Shown here piece after piece: positions 27,648 to 37,243 of a stretch of DNA of 64,000 nt (its first letter is position 1; every line of letters starts with the position of its first letter). The DNA lies in the NCBI GenBank assembly GCA_965248995.1, contig CBDFKY010000014.1, positions 248,001-312,000 of the forward strand, read 5' to 3'. The DNA comes from CBDFKY01 sp965248995 (lineage in GTDB: Bacteria; Pseudomonadota; Alphaproteobacteria; Rickettsiales; UBA998). The translations under genes were made by a program, and so were the position numbers. The notes below the pieces were generated by a model. It did no database searches. It was not told the origin of the DNA and saw nothing but the letters and a program-made list of their open reading frames with translations.

Positions 27648-27702
27648 TTACAGTGTTTTTATCCTTATTCGGCGCTGCGCTTCTCGTCAGGAAACACTGT
27701 AT
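27648..27702. repeat. Single hairpin of the bulged family, type D
   Basis: CAGTGTTTTTATCC...GGAAACACTG flanked by TA on each side. It carries the TTAT asymmetry with a GC-rich unrelated centre. It lies upstream of the chemoreceptor-like gene. Confidence 0.7.
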
Positions 27703-27880
27703 GTCCAGTTATGCAACAGAAAACCTTAAAAAAGCGTATCCTTAAGCTTTGGTGATTACAGATACCCCTGCTTCGGCAGATTAAAGTTGCGCGCGCTTTA
27801 AGCAACTGTTAAGCGCATACGATTAAGATCATCATCATCCATCAACAAAGTGAGTCTGCATGAAGGAAATCGCGTAGTCT

Positions 27881-28408
27881 ATGAGTGTCACTGAAAAAGA
27901 AGCGCGGATCAACGAACAGATCCGGGTGCCGAAAATCCGCCTGATCGGGGCGGACGGGGAAATGGTGGGAGTGGTCACCGTCCATGAAGGGCTCAACCTC
28001 GCCCGCGACGCCGGGCTGGACTTGGTGGAGGTGTCGCCCAACGCCGATCCGCCGGTCTGCAAGATTCTCGATTACGGTAAGTATAAGTACACCCAGCAGA
28101 AGCGGGCCAACGAGGCGCGCAAAAAGCAGAAGATCATCCAGATCAAGGAGGTAAAACTGCGCCCGACGATCGACGATCATGATCTGGACGTGAAGCTGAA
28201 GAGCGTGGAGAAATTCCTGGCGGCGGGTGACAAGGTGAAAATGACGCTGCGGTTTCGCGGACGGGAAATGTCCCATCAGGAGCTGGGGCTGAAACTGCTC
28301 AACGAGATCAAGGAAAAACTGCGCGATGTGATCAAGGTCGAGCATGAGCCGAAACTGGAAGGCCGCCAGATGATCATGATCGTTTCTTCCGCGAAGGCGA
28401 GCGGATGA
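27881..28408 (+). CDS. infC: Translation initiation factor IF-3
   Basis: A 175-residue IF-3. The N-domain has [19 protein letters not shown], a basic linker ([14 protein letters not shown]) follows, and the C-domain has [14 protein letters not shown]. It binds the 30S subunit and checks initiator tRNA and start codon. It begins at a plain ATG (27881) rather than the rare AUU found in many species. It is separated by about 10 kb from rpmI-rplT, its usual partners. Confidence 0.96.
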   Translation: MSVTEKEARINEQIRVPKIRLIGADGEMVGVVTVHEGLNLARDAGLDLVEVSPNADPPVCKILDYGKYKYTQQKRANEARKKQKIIQIKEVKLRPTIDDHDLDVKLKSVEKFLAAGDKVKMTLRFRGREMSHQELGLKLLNEIKEKLRDVIKVEHEPKLEGRQMIMIVSSAKASG

Positions 28409-28629
28409 CTGCTTCAAAAAAAGAGGGCGACACGCCTGCCGAAAAACAATGGCAGGGTGCGCTGGACGAGCATGCGGCAAGCCTGAAGGACGTGCAGGCT
28501 GCCGAGACCGTGGAAGACTATATCGAAGCGAGCCGGCATCTGGAGTCGGTCAAGGAAGCGCTTACCGATATCGAGGCCGCCGTCAATCAAGGAAGGGCGG
28601 CGCAAAAGCGGCGTGAGCTGGATCTGTGA
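28405..28629 (+). CDS. Small unknown protein coupled to infC
   Basis: A 74-residue acidic helical protein with no recognised domain. Its ATG overlaps the infC stop (ATGA), so it is probably translated by coupling from infC mRNA. A bulged hairpin of the repeat family begins 12 bases after its stop. Confidence 0.6.
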   Translation: MTASKKEGDTPAEKQWQGALDEHAASLKDVQAAETVEDYIEASRHLESVKEALTDIEAAVNQGRAAQKRRELDL

Positions 28630-28640
28630 TCCGGGACATG

Positions 28641-28688
28641 TAGCCACTCCAAGAAAATGTTTCATTTTACGCTTGGATAAAAGCGCTA
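28641..28688. repeat. Single hairpin of the bulged family, type E
   Basis: TAGCCACTCCAAG...CTTGGATAAAAGCGCTA followed by TA at 28689. The 3' arm has the extra ATAA after GG, as in the 113-bp family, but the stem centre is unrelated. It lies between the gene after infC and a convergent membrane protein gene. Confidence 0.7.
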
Positions 28689-28733
28689 TATCTCTCCTTG
28701 AAAAAGGATGCGCGGAATCTTCTCAAAATTTTA

Positions 28734-29177
28734 CTACGGTGAAGACAAAGCGGACGTATCGGATTTTTTCCTCAAACGTGGAAAAAAGGCGGCCAGGCCG
28801 CTGATGAATGCGCTCCCGCCGCAAAGGGGGAGCCACCAGCCTTCGATATGCGGGATGCTGAAGATATGCATGGCGGCGTCCATCCAGAGAGCGCTCAGCA
28901 GGATCAGCGCCGAGAGCCAGCGGTGCAGCTTCCCGGCGAGCCAGTCCAGAGAAAGAGCGGCTCGCTGCCGGAACCATGCCAGCAGCACGGCGGATGCGAT
29001 GATGATATGACCCTGATAGCGCAGCAGAAAGGAATGCGCCCTCGCCAGCCGGTAAATAGGCGGCATGTCCAGCCACTGCATTCCCCACCACAGCAGGACG
29101 GCCGTCAGCAGGGCGACGGCGCAGAGGGAAAGCAAAGTGGGTTTGATCATACGGATGAATTTGTTACGGTGGAACAT
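28734..29177 (-). CDS. Unknown membrane protein, about four helices
   Basis: Up to 147 residues, or 138 from an internal ATG (MIKPTLLSL). Four hydrophobic segments are visible: around residues 10-30, 53-66, 80-105 and 112-135, with His and Trp residues near helix ends. I do not recognise the family; a heme-binding helical bundle is possible but unsupported. It is convergent with the infC operon. Confidence 0.6.
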   Translation of the reverse strand: MFHRNKFIRMIKPTLLSLCAVALLTAVLLWWGMQWLDMPPIYRLARAHSFLLRYQGHIIIASAVLLAWFRQRAALSLDWLAGKLHRWLSALILLSALWMDAAMHIFSIPHIEGWWLPLCGGSAFISGLAAFFPRLRKKSDTSALSSP

Positions 29178-29312
29178 AATACATAGCGGACGCAGGCCGG
29201 GGCGTAAAGAAGTTTGTTATGCTGTAACAATAAGGCGGCCAGTCGGCAAACGTTGAACCGTTTCGCTTTTGTGCTATACTTGTGTTCGATTTCATCCTTG
29301 AGGCAGGTATCC

Positions 29313-29822
29313 ATGCAGTATGTCCATACATTATTTCCATCTTCCGTAGGCACCCTGACGCTGGTGGCCGGTGTGCGAGGGCTGGCGGGCATTTTATGGG
29401 AACAGGAGAAAGCGGCGCGCGTCCCGTACCCCGAACATCTCACCGAGGATAAAGCGCATCCGGTGCTGAGAGAAACCGCCCGTCAGCTGGAGGAGTATTT
29501 CGCAGGAAAGCGGCAGGTGTTCGACATGCCGCTTGATTTTACCGGCAACGATTTCCAGCGGGGCGTATGGGCTGCGCTGCTCGACATCCCTTACGGCGAG
29601 ACGCGGAGCTACGGACAGATCGCCGCCCGGGTCGGCAATCCGAAGGCGGTACGGGCCGTGGGAGCGGCCATCGGCAAAAATCCCGTCTCGATCATCGCGC
29701 CCTGCCACCGCGTCGTCGGCGCGAACGGTAAACTGACCGGCTTCGCGGGCGGCCTGCCTGCCAAGGCGTTTCTATTGGATCTGGAAGCGGCCGCAGCGCA
29801 CACGTTTCATCAGGCGGCCTAA
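29313..29822 (+). CDS. ogt: Methylated-DNA-[protein]-cysteine S-methyltransferase
   Basis: A 169-residue suicide repair protein that takes methyl groups from O6-methylguanine. The acceptor Cys is at about 131 in IIAPCHRVVG. The helix-turn-helix region includes GETRSYGQIA and the arginine finger RAVGAAIGKNP. The ATG at 29313 was chosen because homologues start near here; the frame is open upstream to 29214. It is of the single-domain Ogt/AGT type, not the Ada fusion. Confidence 0.93.
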   Translation: MQYVHTLFPSSVGTLTLVAGVRGLAGILWEQEKAARVPYPEHLTEDKAHPVLRETARQLEEYFAGKRQVFDMPLDFTGNDFQRGVWAALLDIPYGETRSYGQIAARVGNPKAVRAVGAAIGKNPVSIIAPCHRVVGANGKLTGFAGGLPAKAFLLDLEAAAAHTFHQAA

Positions 29823-29827
29823 AGATA

Positions 29828-30091
29828 CTATGTCGATTTTTCCAAGGCTCGCGTGAGCCCGACCAGTAATTCCGGGTAATCCTGCAGGATATCCATCACG
29901 GCCTGCGGCGTGACTTTCACTTCCGCGAAATCCACGCCCCTTCTTCCAAAACTTTCTCTGGCGCCGCCACCCAGTATTTTCCGCAGTACCAGTTCCGGGT
30001 CGCCGGCGCGACGTTGGCGAAGTTCCGGGGTCCGCATCGAGATAATCCATGTAATCATTAAACCCTGCAGCACGTGCCCGCTGACCGACAT
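29828..30091 (-). CDS. Small unknown protein beside a repeat
   Basis: An 87-residue frame, MSVSGHVLQGLM..., ending in a helical VTPQAVMDILQDYPELLVGL. The ATG lies exactly at the edge of the 113-bp repeat; its final T is part of the TA duplication, so the upstream region or N-terminus has been altered by the insertion. It is convergent with ogt and ends 5 bases from it. No family is recognised. Confidence 0.5.
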   Translation of the reverse strand: MSVSGHVLQGLMITWIISMRTPELRQRRAGDPELVLRKILGGGARESFGRRGVDFAEVKVTPQAVMDILQDYPELLVGLTRALEKST

Positions 30092-30092
30092 A

Positions 30093-30205
30093 TAGTCATT
30101 CCGATTAAAAACCGTACGATTTTAATCGGATAAAATGACTATAACCATATAATTTATAGTGTTTTTAACCGAAAATTTTCGTACGAAAATTATTCGGAAA
30201 CACTA
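30093..30205. repeat. Complete 113-bp paired-hairpin repeat
   Basis: It runs TAGTCATTCC to GGAAACACTA with TA at 30091-30092 and 30206-30207. It separates the start of the 87-residue gene from the end of the broken gene at 30190-30818. In the minus-strand reading of that gene it supplies the ending YSVSE and a TAA stop. Confidence 0.92.
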
Positions 30206-30818
30206 TAGTGATCGATCAACGTATGTGAAATATTTCTCATGGAGTCGTCGGAATTCGGCAAGGCCAGTATACGCTTCAATTCTTTTGCGGCGAGAGGCGT
30301 CAATTCTTTTGTTTCCGCGTCGATATGCCGCGATATCGCCTGCAGTATCCTCATCCGATTACTCACTCCGTTTTTCTGCTCAGGTGTTTCCACGAACGGA
30401 GGAAAAGGAGTAGCCTGATAATAACATTTCCCTTGTCCGTCCGTGACGGTGATCCGCTGGCTTTCTACATCGAATTTCACATTCCACGGGGTGCTGTCCG
30501 TGTGCAGTCTTTTGACGGGAAGCACGTCGATACCGCATTTTTCCAGCTCTTTCGCCGTGCCTCTCGAGGGAGTGCTGCAGGTACCTTCCACGATAAACGC
30601 CGTTTTTTCGCCGAGTTAGGAAGAAAAAGCCTCAATTTTTCCCTCTGGGAAAAATTCAGACCCCCGTGTTCCCCTTCCCATACGTGGCACATGAGCGCTT
30701 TGTGTTTCTCACGGTTTACCACGACCACGTTGTAGCAGGTGACGTGGTTGTCGCTGGAAATGGAACCGTTTTCGATGATGGCCGAACCGGCCTGCCCTAT
30801 TTTCATAGGACCTATCAT
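30190..30818 (-). pseudogene. Broken gene, possibly CheD-like
   Basis: Two overlapping pieces in different frames. The first (from 30818) reads MKIGQAGSAIIENG... VTCYNVVVVNREKHKALMCHV. The second, from about 30620, reads GEKTAFIVEGTC... KELEKCGIDVLPVKRLHTD... VKFDVESQRITV. Between them lies a perfect AT-rich hairpin at 30634-30656 that introduces stops and a frame change. The 3' end is replaced by the 113-bp repeat. The pattern faintly recalls a CheD-type deamidase fold, but this is weak. The gene is probably dead. Confidence 0.5.
30634..30656. repeat. Short perfect hairpin inside the broken gene
   Basis: AATTTTTCCC TCT GGGAAAAATT, ten-base arms with a 3-base loop. It lies where the reading frame of the surrounding gene is broken, so it may be an inserted sequence of a different kind from the TAGT-ended repeats. 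Confidence 0.65.
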
Positions 30819-31012
30819 AGCGGGTTTTTATTAATCTTTTAAGAAGTCAGGGAAGCTATCCGCCCGCTGGCGTCAGTAATGCCTCTGCACCACCCGATCG
30901 GACATCTCCAGTGCCGCGCATCGGGGTTTTATCCAATGTGAAAACGCTTGTTTTATGAGAAACTTACTCTATTTTCCCTTGTTCTAACCATTCTGCCTGA
31001 TACGCCGGGAAT

Positions 31013-34000
31013 ATGCGCGCCTTTTTACTGTTCGCCACCCTTCTGCTCGGCACAACGCCCGTGATGGCGGCGTTTGATTCCGCCGAAGCTACCGCGCTCA
31101 AACCTCTCGAAGTCATACGGGTTACACCGGATGGGGAAGATGTTCCCGGGGGTAAGCAGATCGTCATCCAGTTCAATCGCCCCGTGGTGCCTATCGGTAA
31201 AATGGAGCGTGCGTCTTCGGAAATTCCCGTCATCATTACCCCCGCTATCGCCTGCGAGTGGCGCTGGATCAATCCGTCGGCACTTGCCTGCAACCTGCCT
31301 GACAAGGAGCCGCTTGAACAGTCCACGCATTATACGCTGGATATCAAACCGGGCATCAAAGCAGAGGACGGCGCGACCATTTCCGGCACCTACCGCCATA
31401 GTTTCATCACGCAACGCCCCGACATCGCTTACAAGGAATTCCGCGTATGGAAATCGCCGGGGTATCCGGTCATGCGGCTGGTGTTCAACCAGCCGGTTGA
31501 TAAGGAATCGGTAGCGCAGCATGTGTTTTTGAACGTGGGTGAAGATATAGTCATTCCGATTAAAAACCGTACGGTTTTAATCGGATAAAATGACTATAAC
31601 CATATAATTTATAGTGTTTTTAACCGAAAATTTTCGTACGAAAATTATTCGGAAACACTATAATACACGCGTCGCCGTCAAGGTGAGGCCTGACGCTGCG
31701 GATCATGAACAACCCCAATTTCTTCCCGTTCCGGGAGAAAGCTACGCGCTGTTGTTCAAGAAATCACCACCGCAGAAAAGCGATGACGAATCCCACAGGC
31801 ATTCAGGCAGGGAGGCCCGCAGGATATGGCTGATCGAGCCGATGCGTGAACTGCCGCTGGATACGCATGTCGTACTTAAGACGGAACCGGGACTGATTTC
31901 GGCGCTTGGGCCTGAGGCCGGCGTCACTTCCGGTGAGGTCGTCCAGTTCGATACCTATCCGGAATTCACGTTCCTCGGCGTCAAATGCACCGCCAATGAC
32001 GGCAAGCCCCTGTTCACGCCCGCCGGCCAACCGCCCGGTGGTAAATGCAATCCGATGCAGTCGGTGGAGCTTTCTTTCAGTGCGCCGGTGGAACGCGACA
32101 AAATAGGGGGGAGGGTGACGTTCAATCCTCCGGTGGGCGCCTGGAAACAGTCGTCGAAAGAAGAGAGCGGGCAAACGGAAACGATGGAAAACACCGAGGC
32201 CGGCGCCCGGGTCGGCTATCAGTTTCGTCAACCGCACAGCAAGGGAAAAACCTATGAAGTATGGCTGCCCGGCGGTTTGAAAGCAGCGCAGGAATATACG
32301 GTGCAGTCCCGCTCGCGGACGATGAACGTGTTTGAGCGCCTGTCGCACTGGATCGTCTCCTGGTTCACCCGTCAGGACCTTACCGGCGTGCAGGATATAT
32401 TCGGCAGGGGATTACGCCATGCTGTCTCCTGTCGCTTCGCGACCGACCATCGCAATGCGAATTTCGTCATGGATTACGCGGACGCCGTGCTTGAGAAAGG
32501 TGTTGAGAGCGACGTGCCGCTTTTCGTCAATAACCTGAATGATTATACGTTCAATTATCGTCGGTTGACTGCCGAAGGCAGCGATGACCAGCGCAGTTTT
32601 CATAAAGACGTACCAAGCGTAAAAGACGTGCAGTTCGCCGTTCCCCTCGGTGTGCGCGCCATGCTGGACGGCAGAACGGGCGCGGTGTTCGGTTCTCTGC
32701 AGACCAGCCCCATGGTCGGAAAATATCATCCCCGCCTGTTCGCACAGGTGACGCCTTATCAGGTGCATCTCAAACTCGGCCATTTCAATACGATCGCATG
32801 GGTGACGGATATGGCGACGGGCGCTCCCGTCGCGGGCGCGGAAGTGAATCTCTATCAGGATGCGTTTACGACGCTGCACGCGGTGAAAGACAGCACGGCA
32901 CGCGCCACGACCGATGCGAGAGGCGTGGCGGTGCTGCCGGGAACGGATACGCTCGACCCCGACCTCTCCATCACCGGCATATACCGTGACGAGGATACGC
33001 GTTATTTCCTGCGCGTGCGAAAAGGCGAGGACATGGCACTGCTGCCGATAGCTCCATCGTTCGTCATCGATTCGTATCGCTCGTCAGGCAGCGAGTCCGT
33101 GTATCCTTCCAATAAGAAGCGTTACGGACATATGCGGGCCTGGGGTATGACGGCGCAGGGCATTTACCGCGCGGGTGACACGATCCAGTATAAGATCTAT
33201 GTCCGCGATCAGGACAACCAGGGCTTTATTCCGGGGCCGGAGAAAGGATACCGCCTGAAAATCATCGATCCGATGGACAAGGTGGTGCATGAGGTGAAAG
33301 ACATCACGTTGTCCCCGTTCGGTGGAATCAGCGGGGAATTCGCCGTGCCGAAAGAGGGCGCCGTAGGCTGGTATCAATTCAAGCTGATCGCCGATTTCGC
33401 CGACAAATCCGGGAATGATGAACAGGATGACGCCGAGGAACGGCCGGAGGGCGGGGCTGACGGAAGAAATGAGGAAGCGGAGGATGACAGGGACAGCGCT
33501 ACTAGAAAATCCTGGGTACCCATGCGCGTGCTGGTCAGCGATTTTACGCCTTCCTCCTTCCGTGTTAGCACGCAGCTGAACGGCGATCTGTTTCACAACA
33601 GCGAGCAGGTGGACGTGGTCACCCATGCCGAACTGCATTCCGGCGGGGCTTACACGGACGCGAGCTCCCGCATCACCGCCATGCTGGACAGCGCGCCGTT
33701 CTTATCCGGACACCCGCTGGCGAAAAATTTTCAGTTCGACAGCTACCTTCAGGAAACGCCTTCGCAACAGCTGTTCCAGAAAATCGACAAGGTGAACGAT
33801 AAGGGTGAGCTGGCACTTCGTTTTTCGACCGGCATGCCCAAAGTGGTTTATGGAAAGTTGCTGGTGGAAAGCGCCGTCGCCGATGACCGGGGCAAGTACA
33901 TGACCGGGCAGGCACATGCGGAGTATGTCGGAGTCGATCGGCTGGTCGGCCTGCATCCCGTGGAGTAGCTCTATCATGTCGGTAAGCCGGCGGCTATCCA

Positions 34001-37000
34001 GTACATCGTCGTCGATGATCATGGCAACCCGGCCAGGGGTACACCGGTGGATATCGTACTGGAACATGAAGTCACGAAAGCGGCACGCGTCAAGGGCGCG
34101 GGTAATGCGTATCTGACGGAATACCACAACGCGTGGGAAGCGGCGGGCAATTGCAAGGGAACATCGGAAGAGACGCCGCTTACCTGCATGTTCACGCCGC
34201 AGAAAGCGGGTGTCTACCGTGCCACCGCAAACATCAGGGATACCCGAGGCAACGCCCATTCGACAACGCTCAGCATGTATGCGGCGGGTAAGGATTTCGT
34301 CGTATGGAACGACCAGAGCGACAGCAGCCTGACAATCGTTCCCGAAAGCGCTAATTATAAAGTCGGGGACAGGGCGCGTTATCTGGTGAAAAATCCTTAT
34401 CCGGGCGCTAAAGCGCTCATCACGATTGAGCGCTACGGCGTGATCGACCATTTCGTGCAGACGTTCGACAGTTCCACGCCGGTGGTGGAATTCACCATCA
34501 AGCCGGAATACCTGCCGGGTTTCTATCTCTCGGTGGTGATCGTCTCGCCCCGCGTCGAAAAACCTTCGGGCGAAGGCCAGGCGGCCATAGGTCAGTTAGA
34601 TCTTGGCAAACCTACTTTCCGCATGGGCTACGTTACGGTACCGGTGAGAGACCCGTATAAAGAAATGCTGGTTACCGCGAAGGCCGACCGCGATATTTAT
34701 AAGCCCCGCGACAAGGTGACGGTCTCCTTTCATGCCGAGCCGCGCGTGAAGGACACACGGGAACCTGTCGAACTGACCGTCGCCGTGCTCGATGAATCGG
34801 TGTTCGATCTGATTGCCGGCGGCAAAAGCTATTTCGATCCTTACGCCGGTTTTTACAGACTGGAGAGTCTGGATCTGCGTAATTACAGTCTGCTCACCCG
34901 TCTGGTGGGGCGGCAGCGGTTTGAGAAAAAAGGCGCGAATCCCGGCGGTGACGGAGGCGCGGATCTTAACATGCGCTCCCTGTTCAAATTCGTGAGCTAC
35001 TGGAACGCCGAACTGAAAACCGATTAGGACGGCAACGCCACCGCCACGTTCGATGCGCCGGATAACCTGACAGGCTGGCGTATTCTGGCCATCGCCACCA
35101 CGCCGGGCGACCGTTTCGGACTGGGGGACGCCGGTTTCAAGGTCAACCGTCCTACTGAAGTGCGCCCCGTCATGCCTAATCAGGTCATGGAAGGGGATGG
35201 TTTCGACGCCGGCTTCAGCGTGATGAACCGCACGGATAAAGAGCGCACGCTTGATGTCGTCATCCATGTCGAAGGCACGCTTGACACGGCGAAAACCCCT
35301 GCCGACGTAGAGAAAACCGTCACGCTTGCGCCTTATAAACGCACCACGGTATTCATGCCGGTTCAGACGGCGGCGGTAGCGCTCGCGCGCGATGCGAAGG
35401 CAGGCGAGTTGCGCTTTACGGTGACGGCGGGAGATGATTCCGACCGGGACGGCATGGTGCATGCCTTGCCGGTACACAAGCGCCGCAGTCTGGATATCGC
35501 GGCGAATTACGGTACCACGACACAGGATAAGGTCGAAGAACCGGTCCAGTTTCCAAAAGGCATGCTGCCGGATATCGGCAGTGTCAGCGTCCTGGCCGCA
35601 CCCACGGTGATCGGCAACGTTTCCGGCGCGTTCACGTATATGCGCGATTATCCCTATCTATGCTGGGAGCAGAAACTCAGTAAAGGGGTCATGGCCGCAC
35701 GCTATAAGAACCTGAAAGCTTACCTGCCCGATTCGTTGACATGGGAAGGCAGTGACGTCCTGCCACAATCCACGCTTGACCAGGCGGCAAGTTTCCAGGC
35801 GCCGAACGGCGGCATGACCTATTTCGTGGCAGAGGATCGGTATGTCGATCCTTACCTAAGCGCCTATACGGCGATTGCCTTCAACTGGATGCGTAAAAGC
35901 GGTTATGCCGTTCCGGAGCAGGTCGAAAATAAACTGCAGACCTACCTGAGCAATCTACTGAAGAATGACGCCGTGCCGGATTTCTACACCGAAGGCATGA
36001 CCTCGACGGTGCGTGCCGTAGCGCTGGCGGCCTTGGCAGAGCGTGGCAAAGCGGACTTAGCGGATCTGGAACGTTACCGGCCGCATGTGAAGAAAATGGC
36101 GCTGTTCGGTAAAAGCTACTTTCTGCAGGCGGCTCTCGCCATGAAAGGAGGGGAGGCATATGCGGCTGAGGTGACGAAGATGATACTGGCCGCTTCCAGT
36201 GAAACCGGCGGTAAATTCGTATTCTCTGAGCCATGGGATGACAGTTATACCCGCATCCTGGCCTCGCCGAACCGTGAAAACTGTGCGGTGCTGGATGCGC
36301 TCACCGCGTATGGCGAACGTCTGGACGGCAAGAAGCTGGTGGGGGACGTGCCGTTCAAACTGGTGCGGGCCATCACGCAGGATCGCAGGAACCGCGACCA
36401 TTTCGAGAATACGCAGGAAAATATGTTCTGCATGAATGCGCTGATCGACTTCGCGCGGGTTTATGAGAAAGAGAAGCCGGACATGACGGTAAAAGCCGCG
36501 ATGGACGGTGAAACCTTCGGCAAGGCGGCATTTAAGAATGTTCGCGATCCGGCGGGCACGCTGGAACGGCCACTCAAAAAAGGCGATGCGGGCCGTAAAA
36601 CGACGGTGCATATCGAGCGCAGCGGGACGGGTCGGCTCTATTATGCGACAAGGCTGACCTATGCTCTGCCGTTGGAACTGAGCAGGCCCGCCAATGCCGG
36701 TATCGAAATACATCGCGAATACAGCGTTGAGCGCGATGGAAAATGGGAGTTGCTGCCCAGTTCTTATAACAGTGGGCCTGCAGTGATCAGGCGCGGTGAA
36801 CTGGTGCGCGTTGACTTGTATCTCTCCGTTCCCTCCCCCCGTAATTTCGTCGTGGTGGACGACTCGGTGCCGGGCGGGCTGGAGCCGGTCAACCGTGATC
36901 TCGCCACCGCATCGGAATTGAATGCCCGGAAAAGTGATTTCAAGGCGGCGGGCGGTTCCCTCTGGTTCAAATTCTCCGACTGGATCGATTTCGGGATGAG

Positions 37001-37235
37001 CCGCTGGAGCTTCTATACCCGTGAAATCTGGCATGATTCCGTGCGCTTCTATTCCGACTACCTGCCCGCCGGGAATTATCACCTGTCCTACGTGGCACAG
37101 GCGGTCGCCACCGGTACGTTCAGCGCATTGCCGACCATGGCGGAGGAAATGTACGACCCCGACATCTACGGCAAAACCGAGGGCATGAACCTGAAGGTCG
37201 GCGAACAGGCGCCGAAGCCGGACGCGAAGCCCTGA
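31013..37235 (+). pseudogene. Alpha-2-macroglobulin family gene (YfhM-like), broken by a repeat and two amber stops
   Basis: It starts MRAFLLFATLLLGTTPVMA, a signal peptide. Frame one runs to 31547, where the 113-bp repeat is inserted. Removing 31548-31662 (115 bases) joins it in frame (GED-NTRVAVKV) to the long frame that continues to 37235. Within that frame are TAG codons at 33966 and 35025, the second in LKTD-TAG-DGNATATFDAPDNLTGWRILA, a highly conserved spot. No other frameshift occurs over about 2,035 codons. The thioester motif reads CWEQ at 35661 (CLEQ in many relatives). Intact proteins trap proteases in the periplasm and pair with PbpC, which follows. Loss seems recent; partial fragments might still be made. 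Confidence 0.85.
31548..31660. repeat. Complete 113-bp paired-hairpin repeat inside the alpha-2-macroglobulin gene
   Basis: TA duplications at 31546-31547 and 31661-31662. Excision of the repeat plus one TA restores the reading frame exactly, strong evidence for a simple TA insertion. The end facing downstream can be read as an open frame (GTG, then FLTENFRTKIIRKHY) into the rest of the host gene, but there is no ribosome site. Confidence 0.95.
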
Positions 37236-37243
37236 GCGACGCC

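Noticed and set aside
31614..33968. Independent gene starting inside the repeat (GTG, FLTENFRTK)
   Set aside because: The body is the middle of the alpha-2-macroglobulin gene. The repeat-derived start has no ribosome site and recurs at every copy of the repeat.
33966..35027. Amber codon reassignment
   Set aside because: kdpC, rpmI, rplT, rnhA and other intact genes end in TAG at the expected place, so TAG is a normal stop.
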